The position numbers were made by a program, and so were the translations under genes. Positions 8,687-16,693 of a stretch of 42,627 bases of DNA are shown piece by piece. The notes below the pieces were generated by a model. It was not told where the DNA came from and searched no databases. It saw only the letters and a program-made list of their open reading frames with translations. The first letter of the stretch is position 1, and every line of letters begins with the position of its first letter. This DNA comes from Magnetovibrio sp. (lineage in GTDB: Bacteria; Pseudomonadota; Alphaproteobacteria; Rhodospirillales; Magnetovibrionaceae), in assembly GCA_026196495.1 (NCBI GenBank), contig JAPHSY010000006.1:1-42627 (forward strand), written 5' to 3'.

Positions 8687-9127
8687 TCATTCAGGTTCGA
8701 ACCCAGGTTCTGCCAATACAAAGCTGGAAAATTCAAACGCCGGGGCAACTTGGCAACCCACCAAAGTCCAATCACTTAAGGGTTTGGCCGCCTGCCAGGC
8801 ATTGGTGGGCACCACCGCTTGAGGGCGTTGGCCTGCCGCCAAATCCATACCCAAGATATGTGTTTCACGGGGACCACCTTCGGCTTGGACCAAAAGCTCC
8901 AACGGCCCACCCGCATGCCAACACCAGATTTCTTCCGCATCCGTAACCCGGTGCCAGTGTGAGCTTTCCCCTGCTTTCAGTAGAAAATAGATCGACGTCA
9001 CTGCACCGCGCCCGCCATCCGGTGCCGTGTTGCGATGGATTTCCTTGAAATAGCCCCCTTCGGGATGAGGCTCCATACCCAGAGTTTCAATCACGTGTTG
9101 GGCGGATAAACCGTGAAAATTATCCAT
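8687..9127 (-). CDS. Cupin superfamily protein (DUF985 / Cupin_5)
   Basis: A 146-residue single-domain cupin of the DUF985 family (PF06172). Typical motifs are EPHPEGGYFKEI (about 19-30), SIYFLLKAGESSHWHRV with the metal-type histidines (about 45-61), and EIWCWHAGGPLEL (about 66-78). Members bind small ligands or a metal in a beta-barrel; some are described as sugar isomerase-like, but no function is firmly established. It is last in the gloB-gst-cupin operon, three bases after the gst stop, so it is probably translated in coupling with it. Its 3' end converges on the TPR-sulfotransferase with only two bases between stop codons. Confidence 0.85.
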   Translation of the reverse strand: MDNFHGLSAQHVIETLGMEPHPEGGYFKEIHRNTAPDGGRGAVTSIYFLLKAGESSHWHRVTDAEEIWCWHAGGPLELLVQAEGGPRETHILGMDLAAGQRPQAVVPTNAWQAAKPLSDWTLVGCQVAPAFEFSSFVLAEPGFEPE

Positions 9128-9130
9128 AAG

Positions 9131-9733
9131 CTAAGCATCCGCTGGGGGTGCGGTGGAAATCATGAAATCTTTGGTGGAAATATCATCCAACCATGACGAC
9201 AAGTTAGGACGGCCCGTGCGAATGCCATCAACGACCGAGCGAAACTCCAACCAACTGATACAGGCTGCGGTCGACAATACGCCAATGGCAGTACTATCAC
9301 CAAATTCTGGCGCAACCGCTTCCAAGGCATCCAGGCCGGATTGAATTTTACCCGCCTGCAATTCTTGCCAGCCATGGGATTGATGTTCTTCACGGCGTTT
9401 CTTTTCCAAGAAAATCAACACACCTGCATCCATGATGCCGTCGGCTAAGGCTTCCAGACATAAGGCCTGCCAGCGGGCTTCGCCTTCGGGTGGGTAGATA
9501 TTGTCACCTTCAACCAAGCTCGCCAAATAGGCACAAATCACCGGGGAATCAATCAACACCGTGCCGTCGTCGCGTTCCAATGCCGGGACTTTATTCAGCG
9601 GATTGACCTTGGCATATTCTGCGGCGTGATAATCTACTTGGCTCACTTCAACTTGGTCTGTCAGTCCTGCAACTTGCGCCACCATGCGGCATTTCCGACC
9701 GAAGGGAGATGTCAGCGATGTATAGAGCTTCAT
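9131..9733 (-). CDS. Glutathione S-transferase family protein
   Basis: A 200-residue cytosolic GST. The N-terminal thioredoxin-like domain (1-80) starts MKLYTSLTSPFGRKCRM, with Ser/Cys residues near the catalytic position, the cis-Pro motif NKVPALE (about 48-54) and the glutathione gamma-glutamyl site DSPVICAYL (about 62-70). The helical C-terminal domain follows. It conjugates glutathione to electrophiles or reduces them; substrate unknown. Its ATG overlaps the gloB stop codon by one base (TAATG), so the two are translationally coupled, and its neighbours GloB and cupin suggest a glutathione-based carbonyl detoxification unit. Confidence 0.9.
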   Translation of the reverse strand: MKLYTSLTSPFGRKCRMVAQVAGLTDQVEVSQVDYHAAEYAKVNPLNKVPALERDDGTVLIDSPVICAYLASLVEGDNIYPPEGEARWQALCLEALADGIMDAGVLIFLEKKRREEHQSHGWQELQAGKIQSGLDALEAVAPEFGDSTAIGVLSTAACISWLEFRSVVDGIRTGRPNLSSWLDDISTKDFMISTAPPADA

Positions 9734-10503
9734 TAGAAGTTGTCCTTTTGTTTGCGGATTTCGGCGAACACGTCTTCGGCGTTCGCATCTGCCATGCCGA
9801 GGTGTACTTTAAAGGCTGGAATGTCACAGCGCAAAAATGGATTGCAATGGATTTCCGATTCCAAGCTTGAAGGCACCGTAGCCTGTCCATTTTCACGCAA
9901 TACCAAAACTTCCGCCGCACGGGCAATCAAATGAACGTTGTCGGGATCCACACTCAGCGCAAAGTCAGCGTTGGCGTTGGTGTATTCATGGGCGCAAAAT
10001 ACGCCTGTTTCAGGCGGGAGGTCGCGCAGCTTTTTCAAGCTCGACCACATTTGCGCCGCCGAACCACCGAACAAACGCCCGCAACCCAACGAAAACATGG
10101 TATCGCCCACAAACACCGCACCCATATCGGGAATGTAGTAGGCAACATGATGGGCCGTGTGGCCGGGCACGTCCAAGACCTCCACCGTATAGGGGCCAAG
10201 CTGAATTTCATCCCCTTCGACCAAGCCGTGATCACACTTGGGAATTTCGCCGAAGTCGTGGCGAGAGCCATAGACCTCAGCCCCATGGGCCTCAACAATA
10301 TCCGCCACACCATCGGTGTGGTCATAGTGCGGGTGCGTGATCAGGATGTGCGTAATGCGCCAGCCCTGCTCTTGGGCCGCTTCGATCACGGGGGCCGAAA
10401 CCGCTGGATCGACGCAGGCCGTCAGCTTGCTCACTTGATCGTGGATCAAGTAGACGTAGTTGTCCGACAAAACCGGAATTTGCATGATCGCAAGGTTGCT
10501 CAT
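9733..10503 (-). CDS. gloB: Hydroxyacylglutathione hydrolase (glyoxalase II)
   Basis: Hydrolyses S-D-lactoylglutathione to D-lactate and glutathione, the second step of methylglyoxal detoxification. The 256-residue metallo-beta-lactamase fold protein has the binuclear metal motif THPHYDHTDG (about 56-65; Pro fills the variable second position of THxHxDH), the downstream ligand in VPGHTAHH (about 113-120), the bridging Asp in FVGDTMFSLGCGRLFGG, and the HEYT ligand with the C-terminal substrate-binding segment CNPFLR. AAAGGT lies about nine bases before the ATG. It is the first gene of gloB-gst-cupin; glyoxalase I is not in the window. Confidence 0.94.
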   Translation of the reverse strand: MSNLAIMQIPVLSDNYVYLIHDQVSKLTACVDPAVSAPVIEAAQEQGWRITHILITHPHYDHTDGVADIVEAHGAEVYGSRHDFGEIPKCDHGLVEGDEIQLGPYTVEVLDVPGHTAHHVAYYIPDMGAVFVGDTMFSLGCGRLFGGSAAQMWSSLKKLRDLPPETGVFCAHEYTNANADFALSVDPDNVHLIARAAEVLVLRENGQATVPSSLESEIHCNPFLRCDIPAFKVHLGMADANAEDVFAEIRKQKDNF

Positions 10504-10596
10504 TTAACTGTACCTTTAAAAAGTAGAGATGAACCCAGATTAGCATCTGAGAAAAAATTGGCACCACCAAATTCAGATTAGTCTAAACTGTTGATT

Positions 10597-11343
10597 ATGT
10601 GGATGGATGCAGTCGATCTCCGGGAATTTTACGCCACCCCCACCGGGCGGGTGGCGCAGCGTATGATTCGCAAAAATCTACGCCAAATTTGGCCCGATGT
10701 GACGGCACTGAACGTCATGGGATTGGGTTATACCACACCTTATCTTGGCCTATTCCGCCACGAAGCCGAGCGCACCGTAGCCGCCATGCCGGCCCGCCAA
10801 GGGGTATTGCACTGGCCGCCGTCTGAACCGGGCCTTACCACCTTGGTTCAAGAAAACGAATTGCCGTTTGCCGATCTCAGCATGGATCGGGTGTTGATGG
10901 TGCATGCGGTGGAATCGTCCGAACAATTGCGCCATATGCTGCGCGAAGTGTGGCGCGTCATGTCGGAAAGCGGACGCTTGATCATCGTTGCCCCCAACCG
11001 TCGCGGCCTTTGGGCTCGCCTCGAGCTAAGCCCCTTCGCCCACGGTCAGCCTTACTCCCCAACTCAGTTGAGCCGCTTGTTGCGCGACAACATGTTTACA
11101 CCGATACGCTCTCAGGTAGGGCTATACGTGCCACCCACCAAAACCCGTTTGATGTTGGGGTCCGCCACCGCGTTCGAAGAAATCGGTCGCCGTTTTTTCA
11201 CCAGCTTTGGCGGCGTGGTGATGGTCGAGGCGGCTAAGGAAATCTATGCTGGACAGATCACCGGAAAACGCGAACGACGCCGCACATTTGCATTGGCCCC
11301 ACCGGGTTCAACCAACCGGGCGCAGCGCAACGGTGACAGTTAG
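10597..11343 (+). CDS. SAM-dependent methyltransferase (class I, Methyltransf_11 type)
   Basis: About 248 residues. The opening DLREFYATPTGRVAQRMI is typical of an alphaproteobacterial methyltransferase family commonly found beside gloB. A glycine-rich SAM region follows (VMGLGYTTPYL, about 40-50), then the acidic FADLSMDRVLMVHAVE (about 93-108) and the post-I motif WRVMSESGRLIIVAPNRRGLWAR. The substrate is unknown. The start is uncertain: ATGs at 10597 and 10603 are two codons apart and neither has a clear ribosome binding site. It diverges from gloB. Its TAG overlaps the stop of the convergent deoxyribosyltransferase gene by three bases (11340-11343). Confidence 0.82.
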   Translation: MWMDAVDLREFYATPTGRVAQRMIRKNLRQIWPDVTALNVMGLGYTTPYLGLFRHEAERTVAAMPARQGVLHWPPSEPGLTTLVQENELPFADLSMDRVLMVHAVESSEQLRHMLREVWRVMSESGRLIIVAPNRRGLWARLELSPFAHGQPYSPTQLSRLLRDNMFTPIRSQVGLYVPPTKTRLMLGSATAFEEIGRRFFTSFGGVVMVEAAKEIYAGQITGKRERRRTFALAPPGSTNRAQRNGDS

Positions 11344-11849
11344 GCTAACTTTTGTTGTAGGTAATGCGCAGTTTCTTCGAAGGTTGCCCCCACAAACTCA
11401 GCCCCGCAGACCATCATTAGATTGTCAGTGAGGCCAAAGTCTTCCACCACCAAACCATCCCCATCGCGCAGTTCCCCCGCTTCATCCACTTGCGTTGAGA
11501 AGCCAGATTTCACGCGATCCAGATAAAGGGCTGGGTTTTCGCTATAGCCCACTACCACTTTGCCCTGAGCCTTTGCGTATCCCATTTCAAAGGCCGTTCC
11601 GGTGTCCATATTCACCCCTCGAAAGGGTGTCATGTTAGCGATAAGGGCATCGCAACCATCAATTAAAGCCACATTGGCCTTATAAATTGCATTAGCAGCA
11701 TCGCTTTTAGACAGTCCAATTAGGTCCAGATTGGCATCTAAAGGGAACACACCTTCTAGCCCATACTGAACACACGTAGCCTTTAAGCGTTCACCGTGCG
11801 CTTTCGCATCCGGGAAAAACACATCAGGTCCGGCCAGATAAACTTTCAT
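11340..11849 (-). CDS. Nucleoside 2-deoxyribosyltransferase family protein
   Basis: A 169-residue protein of the PF05014 family, which cleaves or transfers the 2-deoxyribose of nucleosides (or hydrolyses nucleoside monophosphates) with a catalytic Glu. The N-terminal KVYLAGPDVFFPDA is the ribose/phosphate loop, DALIANMTPFRGVNMDTGTA (67-86) is the family core, and Glu88 in AFEMGYA is the expected nucleophile. I start at the ATG at 11849; the frame is open 64 codons further, but that stretch lies inside metW and is not family-like. AGGG lies eight bases upstream. It is third in metX-metW-ndt, ten bases after metW, hinting at a role in nucleoside or SAM by-product salvage, which is inference. 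Confidence 0.87.
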   Translation of the reverse strand: MKVYLAGPDVFFPDAKAHGERLKATCVQYGLEGVFPLDANLDLIGLSKSDAANAIYKANVALIDGCDALIANMTPFRGVNMDTGTAFEMGYAKAQGKVVVGYSENPALYLDRVKSGFSTQVDEAGELRDGDGLVVEDFGLTDNLMMVCGAEFVGATFEETAHYLQQKLA

Positions 11850-11859
11850 GGAAGTTGCC

Positions 11860-12483
11860 CTACTTGCTGAGTAAGAACACGCCTTGTTCACCAAAGAAAT
11901 TCGCCATCGCAATGGATTTGCCCATGGTGCGCGAGGTTCCTTCTTCGTCCAGGAACAAGCTTTGGTCGATCTTAAACCCCATTTCATCGACCAAACGCAC
12001 AAAGTCGCGGATGGTGCAAAAATGAATGTTGGGCGTGTCATACCATTGATAGGGCAAGCTATCGCTCACCGGCATACGGCCTTTGAACATGATGTAAAGG
12101 CGTAAACGCCAATAGGCGAAGTTCGGCAGTGACACGATGGCGCGTTTGCCAATGCGCATCATCTGTTCCAAAACTTCGCGGGGCTCGCGCATGGCCTGCA
12201 GGGTTTGGCTGAGGATCACGTAATCAAAAGCATCGTCAGGGTAATCGCGGATATCTGTTTCAACGTCACCCTGAACCACAGACAAACCCGTAGAAACACA
12301 AGCCTGCACGCCTTCGGTGCTGATCTCAATGCCGCGACCATCAACTTGCTTTTCACGCCACAGATAATCCAACAACTGACCATTGCCGCAACCCACATCC
12401 AAAACACGGGTGCCGGGTTCAATCATGTCGGCAATCAATTGTAGATCAACACGAATGCCTTTGGGATTAGCGGGGTTCATCAT
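11860..12483 (-). CDS. metW: Methionine biosynthesis protein MetW
   Basis: A 207-residue class I methyltransferase-fold protein that accompanies MetX and is required for, or modulates, homoserine O-acyltransferase activity in several proteobacteria. The SAM loop [11 protein letters not shown] (27-37) is intact, with the acidic GRGIEIS after it and [26 protein letters not shown] in the middle. I start at the ATG at 12481-12483, which overlaps the metX TGA in an ATGA arrangement with AGAGGA seven bases upstream; a second ATG follows immediately. The upstream open frame overlaps metX and is not used. Order metX-metW is conserved in alphaproteobacteria. Confidence 0.94.
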   Translation of the reverse strand: MMNPANPKGIRVDLQLIADMIEPGTRVLDVGCGNGQLLDYLWREKQVDGRGIEISTEGVQACVSTGLSVVQGDVETDIRDYPDDAFDYVILSQTLQAMREPREVLEQMMRIGKRAIVSLPNFAYWRLRLYIMFKGRMPVSDSLPYQWYDTPNIHFCTIRDFVRLVDEMGFKIDQSLFLDEEGTSRTMGKSIAMANFFGEQGVFLLSK

Positions 12484-13676
12484 GAAGCTTTCCTCTGCAA
12501 TCCACGATGTTCCGCGCAACCTTCCAAGAAACCTTCGAAGACTTTATGGAATTCCGGTTCATCCAACAAAAAGGCATCGTGGCCTTTGTCCGATTCAACC
12601 TCAATAAAACTCACATTGGCCATACCCGCATTCAGCGCATGCACGATTTCCCGACTGTCATGGGTGGGATACAGCCAGTCTGACGTAAACGACATCACCA
12701 AAAACCGCACAGGCGTGTCTTTGAACGCATTGGACAAAACCCCACCAGCAGCCGAGGCCACATCGAAATAATCCATTGCCCGCGTAATGTAGAGATACGA
12801 ATTGGCGTCAAAGCGATCCACAAAAGTGCTGCCTTGGTGACGCAAATAACTTTCCACCTGGAAATCCGCATCAAATCCATATGACAGATCATCGCGATCT
12901 TGCAGATTGCGGCCAAATTTCCGAGTTAGTGCGGTTTCCGACAAATAAGTAATGTGCGCCGCCATCCGTGCCACAGCCAAGCCCCGGTGCGGATGTTTGC
13001 CATGAGCATGATAATCACCACTGCACCAGTCGGGGTCGGACATGATGGCTTGGCGCCCCACTTCGTTAAACGCGATATTTTGCGCCGAATGACGCGCTGC
13101 CGTGGCTATGGGCACAGCGGCAAAAACGTTGTCAGGATAACGACATGCCCATTCCAAAACCTGCATGCCGCCCATGGACCCACCAACAACGGCAAAGAGC
13201 TTTTTAATGCCCAAATGGTCGATCAACAGCTTTTGGGCACGAACCATATCGCCGATGGTGATAACAGGGAAATCCACACCCCATTCTTTGCCTGTTTGAG
13301 GATTGATATCTTGCGGTCCGGTTGAGCCCAAACAGCCGCCTAAGATATTGCTGCAAACAACAAAATATCGATCTGTATCAATCACTTTTCCCGGTCCGAC
13401 AACCTGTTTCCACCACCCAGGTTTACCCGTAATGGGATGATCATCGACCATATATTGGTCACCGGTCAGCGCATGACAAACCAATATGGCATTGGATTTA
13501 TCGGCATTGAGCGTGCCCCAGGCTTGATACGCAATGTGGACATTTTTGAGCTCTTCCCCGTTGTCGAGACGCAAAGGCTCATTTTGAGCCAAACACACGC
13601 GTTCCCCAGGCAAAGTCCAGTTGTCTGGATCGTATGCCTTTTCAACGCTTTGGGAGATGGCTTCATCAACGCTCAT
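12480..13676 (-). CDS. metX: Homoserine O-acyltransferase MetX
   Basis: Activates L-homoserine with acetyl-CoA (or succinyl-CoA) for methionine synthesis. The 398-residue alpha/beta hydrolase has nucleophile Ser167 in [10 protein letters not shown], Asp333 in FTSDWLYP and His366 in DKGHDAF. Other family stretches are [24 protein letters not shown] and [12 protein letters not shown]-like [11 protein letters not shown]. Sequence alone does not settle acetyl versus succinyl preference: metW-linked enzymes of some proteobacteria have been shown to use succinyl-CoA. It is first in metX-metW-ndt. A possible promoter lies 38-66 bases upstream; AAGGA is 12 bases before the ATG, a little far. I could not recognise a SAM riboswitch in the short leader. 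Confidence 0.94.
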   Translation of the reverse strand: MSVDEAISQSVEKAYDPDNWTLPGERVCLAQNEPLRLDNGEELKNVHIAYQAWGTLNADKSNAILVCHALTGDQYMVDDHPITGKPGWWKQVVGPGKVIDTDRYFVVCSNILGGCLGSTGPQDINPQTGKEWGVDFPVITIGDMVRAQKLLIDHLGIKKLFAVVGGSMGGMQVLEWACRYPDNVFAAVPIATAARHSAQNIAFNEVGRQAIMSDPDWCSGDYHAHGKHPHRGLAVARMAAHITYLSETALTRKFGRNLQDRDDLSYGFDADFQVESYLRHQGSTFVDRFDANSYLYITRAMDYFDVASAAGGVLSNAFKDTPVRFLVMSFTSDWLYPTHDSREIVHALNAGMANVSFIEVESDKGHDAFLLDEPEFHKVFEGFLEGCAEHRGLQRKAS

Positions 13677-13713
13677 TTAGCGTGCGGGTCCTTCTGATCA
13701 ATAACTTGCCCCA

Positions 13714-13742
13714 TTGCTATGGCTGTGCCCAAGAAGTGTCAA
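13714..13742 (-). promoter_or_regulatory. Candidate metX promoter
   Basis: On the minus strand a perfect -35 TTGACA (13737-13742) is followed by 17 bases and TAGCAA (13714-13719), a weak -10. The predicted start is about 30 bases before the metX ATG. Confidence 0.4.
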
Positions 13743-13814
13743 TGTTTTCTTTGATTTCTGATCACTTTCTCTTTACCTTCCGGGGCTTAAGAATTCACCA
13801 ATTTAGGACACGTT

Positions 13815-14672
13815 ATGGGCCGAGAGTTATCGGAAATCAGGCAAGAGATTGATGCCATTGACGACCAAATACACGGATTGCTGAAAAACCGCACCAAATT
13901 GATCGAAGAAGTGCGCGCGTACAAGCAAAACGACCAAGTCAAAATCCGCCCCGCACGGGAAGCGGAAATCATCTATCGTCTCTATGCTCAACACGACGGC
14001 AAGTTCCCCAAACGCGAGCTGTTCCGCATATGGCGCGAATTGATCGTTGCCACTTTGGGCATGGAAGGTCCATTTTCGTGTGGTGTGTTCATGGACGAAG
14101 ACGGCGACAGTTTCTGGGATGTGGCCCGCGATCAATACGGCAGCTACACACCCATGACCCCATTCCCATCAACCCGGCGCATCATCGAAGCGGTGCAAAA
14201 GCAAGAAGTCACCGTTGGCATTTTACCCCTACCTGAACGCCGCGAAGTTGATCCGTGGTGGCGTCGCATGGCGTTTGAGGGCGCAGACGTGCCACGCATC
14301 ATTGCTCGCCTGCCGTTCGTACCTGGTTCCAATTCACGACCCAGTGATTTGGAAGCTTTGGTGATTTCTCCCGTTCCCCAAGAACCAACAGGACGCGATC
14401 GCACTTATATTGTGTTGGAAAGTGCCGAACAGCTTGCGCCAACCCAAATCAGCACGGCTCTGAAAACCATTGGTCTGAACTTAATCACCGCGACTGAGGC
14501 CCACGATGAAAACCGTCCCAGCATCTGGCAGATTCTAATCGAAGTTGACGACTTTGTGGCCCCGGACGACGAACGCTTGAAGCTGTTCACAAACACCTTT
14601 GACGGCTCCATCCAGTTTGCCGTGACCATTGGCGGCTACGCTACGCCCATCAGCCAAGACGAGCTGGATTAA
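13815..14672 (+). CDS. Chorismate mutase with degenerate prephenate dehydratase/ACT-like C-terminal region
   Basis: Converts chorismate to prephenate, at the branch to Phe and Tyr. Residues about 3-90 are an AroQ-type all-helical mutase (LSEIRQEIDAIDDQIHGLL, Arg/Lys substrate residues, EIIYRLY, FRIWRELI). The remaining 195 residues are not part of a plain mutase. By eye they follow the order of a prephenate dehydratase-ACT protein: SFWDVARDQYG, PFPSTRRIIEAVQKQEVTVGILPLPE, IARLPF, RTYIVLE, then an ACT-like stretch (STALKTIGLNLITATEAH, IWQILIEVDDF, AVTIGGYATPI). The catalytic TRF triad of dehydratases is not visible, so this part is probably a non-catalytic regulatory relic; that is inference. 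It is first in the cm-hisC-tyrA operon and diverges from metX. Confidence 0.85.
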   Translation: MGRELSEIRQEIDAIDDQIHGLLKNRTKLIEEVRAYKQNDQVKIRPAREAEIIYRLYAQHDGKFPKRELFRIWRELIVATLGMEGPFSCGVFMDEDGDSFWDVARDQYGSYTPMTPFPSTRRIIEAVQKQEVTVGILPLPERREVDPWWRRMAFEGADVPRIIARLPFVPGSNSRPSDLEALVISPVPQEPTGRDRTYIVLESAEQLAPTQISTALKTIGLNLITATEAHDENRPSIWQILIEVDDFVAPDDERLKLFTNTFDGSIQFAVTIGGYATPISQDELD

Positions 14673-14684
14673 GGACGCGGCCCC

Positions 14685-15779
14685 ATGGCAAATACCATTT
14701 CACCACGTTCTGGCATTTTGGACATTGCCGCCTACGTTGGCGGTGAATCCAAAATTCAAGGCGTGGATCGTATTCTTAAACTGTCATCCAACGAAGGTGC
14801 CTTTGGCCCATCACCACAAGCGGTTGAGGCGATGGAGGCTGCTGCTAAATCTGCACACCGTTATCCTGATGGTGGTTCAACAGCTTTACGCCAAGCCATT
14901 GCCAAACGCTATAACCTAGATGCTGATCGCATTGTCTGCGGGGCCGGATCGGATGAACTGCTGAGCTTGCTGACCTATTCCTATGCGGGTCCAGGTGACG
15001 AAGTTCTGTATTCCGAGCACGGCTTTTTGATGTATCCCATTGCCGCCAAAGCCGCCGGTGCAACCCCTGTCAAAGCACCGGAAACGGATTTGCGCACCAA
15101 CGTTGAAAACTTGCTGACTGCGGTCACCGACAAAACGCGGATTGTATTTGTTGCCAACCCCAACAACCCCACGGGTACGTATCTAAGCTTGTCTGAGCTT
15201 GAAGCGCTCCGCGCAGGACTGCCTGAAGACGTGTTGCTGGTCATTGACGCGGCCTATGCCGAATTCGTCAACCGCAACGATTACTCCGCCGGGCTTGAAC
15301 TGGTCAATGCCGGGCAAAACACAGTGATGACACGGACTTTTTCAAAATTGTTCGCCTTGGGCGGATTGCGTGTTGGCTGGGGTTATTTCCCCACAGAAAT
15401 TGCTGATGTCATGAACCGCGTGCGCGGGCCATTTAATGTGGGCTCAGTCGGTCAAGCCGCAGGCATTGCCTCTCTGCAAGACCTGGAGTTTCAACAAAAA
15501 AGCGTCGAGCACACACTGGAATGGGTTGATAAGACCCAAAGCGCTTTAAACGATTTGGGAATTCAAACCACACAAAGCGTTGCCAACTTCATTCTCGCCC
15601 GCTTAGGGTCTCCAGAACGTGCCGAAGCCGCCGATACATACTTGCGTGAGCGCGGCATCATCGTACGACGTATGGGCAGCTATGACCTACCCGATAGCCT
15701 CCGCGTTTCCATCGGGGCCGCCGATGAGATGGAGATTTTCATCAATACCATGCGTGACTTTGTGGGGGCTGAAAAATGA
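14685..15779 (+). CDS. hisC: Histidinol-phosphate / aromatic aminotransferase (HisC family)
   Basis: A 364-residue fold-type I PLP aminotransferase. LKLSSNEGAFGPSP is the HisC N-terminal substrate motif, FVANPNNPTGT holds the conserved Asn, DAAYAEF the Asp-Tyr pair, TFSKLFALGGLRVGW the PLP lysine (Lys221), and LRVSIG the carboxylate-binding Arg near the C-terminus. The family transaminates imidazole-acetol phosphate, but several members act on aromatic 2-oxoacids. Its place between chorismate mutase and tyrA suggests that it serves Tyr/Phe synthesis (prephenate or phenylpyruvate transamination), perhaps as a second HisC. AAGGA lies nine bases before the ATG; the 3' end overlaps tyrA by four bases (ATGA). 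Confidence 0.92.
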   Translation: MANTISPRSGILDIAAYVGGESKIQGVDRILKLSSNEGAFGPSPQAVEAMEAAAKSAHRYPDGGSTALRQAIAKRYNLDADRIVCGAGSDELLSLLTYSYAGPGDEVLYSEHGFLMYPIAAKAAGATPVKAPETDLRTNVENLLTAVTDKTRIVFVANPNNPTGTYLSLSELEALRAGLPEDVLLVIDAAYAEFVNRNDYSAGLELVNAGQNTVMTRTFSKLFALGGLRVGWGYFPTEIADVMNRVRGPFNVGSVGQAAGIASLQDLEFQQKSVEHTLEWVDKTQSALNDLGIQTTQSVANFILARLGSPERAEAADTYLRERGIIVRRMGSYDLPDSLRVSIGAADEMEIFINTMRDFVGAEK

Positions 15780-16693
15780 ACACTCCACTGTTCAATCGCG
15801 TGGCATTCATCGGAATCGGCTTGATCGGGTCAAGCTTAGCCCGCGCCATGACCAAACATGGCTTGGCCGGACATATCGCCATTTCTACGCGCCGTGCGGA
15901 AACATTGGCAAAGGCTGAAGAACTGGCGTTGGGCCAGAGCTATCATCTTGATGCAGCTGAGGCCGTCAAGGATGCCAACTTGGTGATGATCTGTACCCCC
16001 ATGGGTGCTTATGAAGCCGTGGCGAAGTCCATACACGACACGCTCATGCCTGGGGCGATTGTTTCTGATGTGGGCTCGGTCAAAGCATCAGCCATCAAAG
16101 ACATTAAGCCGCATCTGCCGGGTGGCGTTCACTTGGTTGCTGGGCACCCCATCGCCGGCACCGAACATTCCGGCCCCGAAGCTGGCTTTGCCGAATTGTT
16201 CCCCGGTCACTGGTGCATTTTGACCCCAACCGAAGACACCGACACAAGCGCCACCGCGCGGGTTCAAGACTTATGGGAAGCCGTCGGGGCAAATGTAGAA
16301 ATCATGACACCTGATCATCATGACCGGGTGTTGGGCATTACCTCACACCTGCCCCACTTGATTGCCTATACTATTGTTGATACCGCCGACCAGTTGGAAG
16401 ACGACACCAAAAAAGAAGTGATCAAATTTTCCGCATCGGGGTTTCGTGACTTCACCCGTATTGCGGCCAGCGATCCGGTAATGTGGCGTGATATTTTCTT
16501 GAACAACCGCGATGCGGTGTTGGAGATTTTAGGCCGTTTTACCGAGGACCTCACCGCCATGAAACGGGCCATCCGCAAGGGTGATGCCGACATGTTGGAA
16601 AAAACCTTTGCCCGTACCCGTGAAATTCGCCGCTCCATCATCGATGCCAAGCAACATATCCCCGATGTTAAACCGGGTGAAGACAATAGCTAA
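15776..16693 (+). CDS. tyrA: Prephenate/arogenate dehydrogenase TyrA (cyclohexadienyl dehydrogenase)
   Basis: Oxidative decarboxylation of prephenate or arogenate toward tyrosine. The 305-residue protein has the Rossmann motif GIGLIG (13-18), the family motifs SDVGSVKAS (97-105) and HPIAGTEHSG (124-133; His124 is the expected catalytic residue), and the helical dimerisation domain after about 190 with SHLPHLIAY and FRDFTRIAASDPVMWRDI. There is no ACT domain, so feedback control would have to come from elsewhere, possibly the chorismate mutase partner. It is the last gene of cm-hisC-tyrA, with an ATGA overlap with hisC. Its stop overlaps that of the convergent DUF2125 gene by three bases. Confidence 0.94.
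   Translation: MNTPLFNRVAFIGIGLIGSSLARAMTKHGLAGHIAISTRRAETLAKAEELALGQSYHLDAAEAVKDANLVMICTPMGAYEAVAKSIHDTLMPGAIVSDVGSVKASAIKDIKPHLPGGVHLVAGHPIAGTEHSGPEAGFAELFPGHWCILTPTEDTDTSATARVQDLWEAVGANVEIMTPDHHDRVLGITSHLPHLIAYTIVDTADQLEDDTKKEVIKFSASGFRDFTRIAASDPVMWRDIFLNNRDAVLEILGRFTEDLTAMKRAIRKGDADMLEKTFARTREIRRSIIDAKQHIPDVKPGEDNS

Noticed and set aside
8694-8704. GGTTCGAACCC resembling a tRNA T-arm
   Set aside because: It codes the C-terminus of the cupin, and no acceptor, D or anticodon arm could be found around it.
9931-10581. A 216-codon plus-strand frame opposite gloB
   Set aside because: Shadow of gloB; product looks like no protein family and lacks a ribosome binding site.
13677-13814. SAM riboswitch in the metX leader
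   Set aside because: The gap is short and I could not find the conserved SAM-II or SAM-V core on the minus strand.
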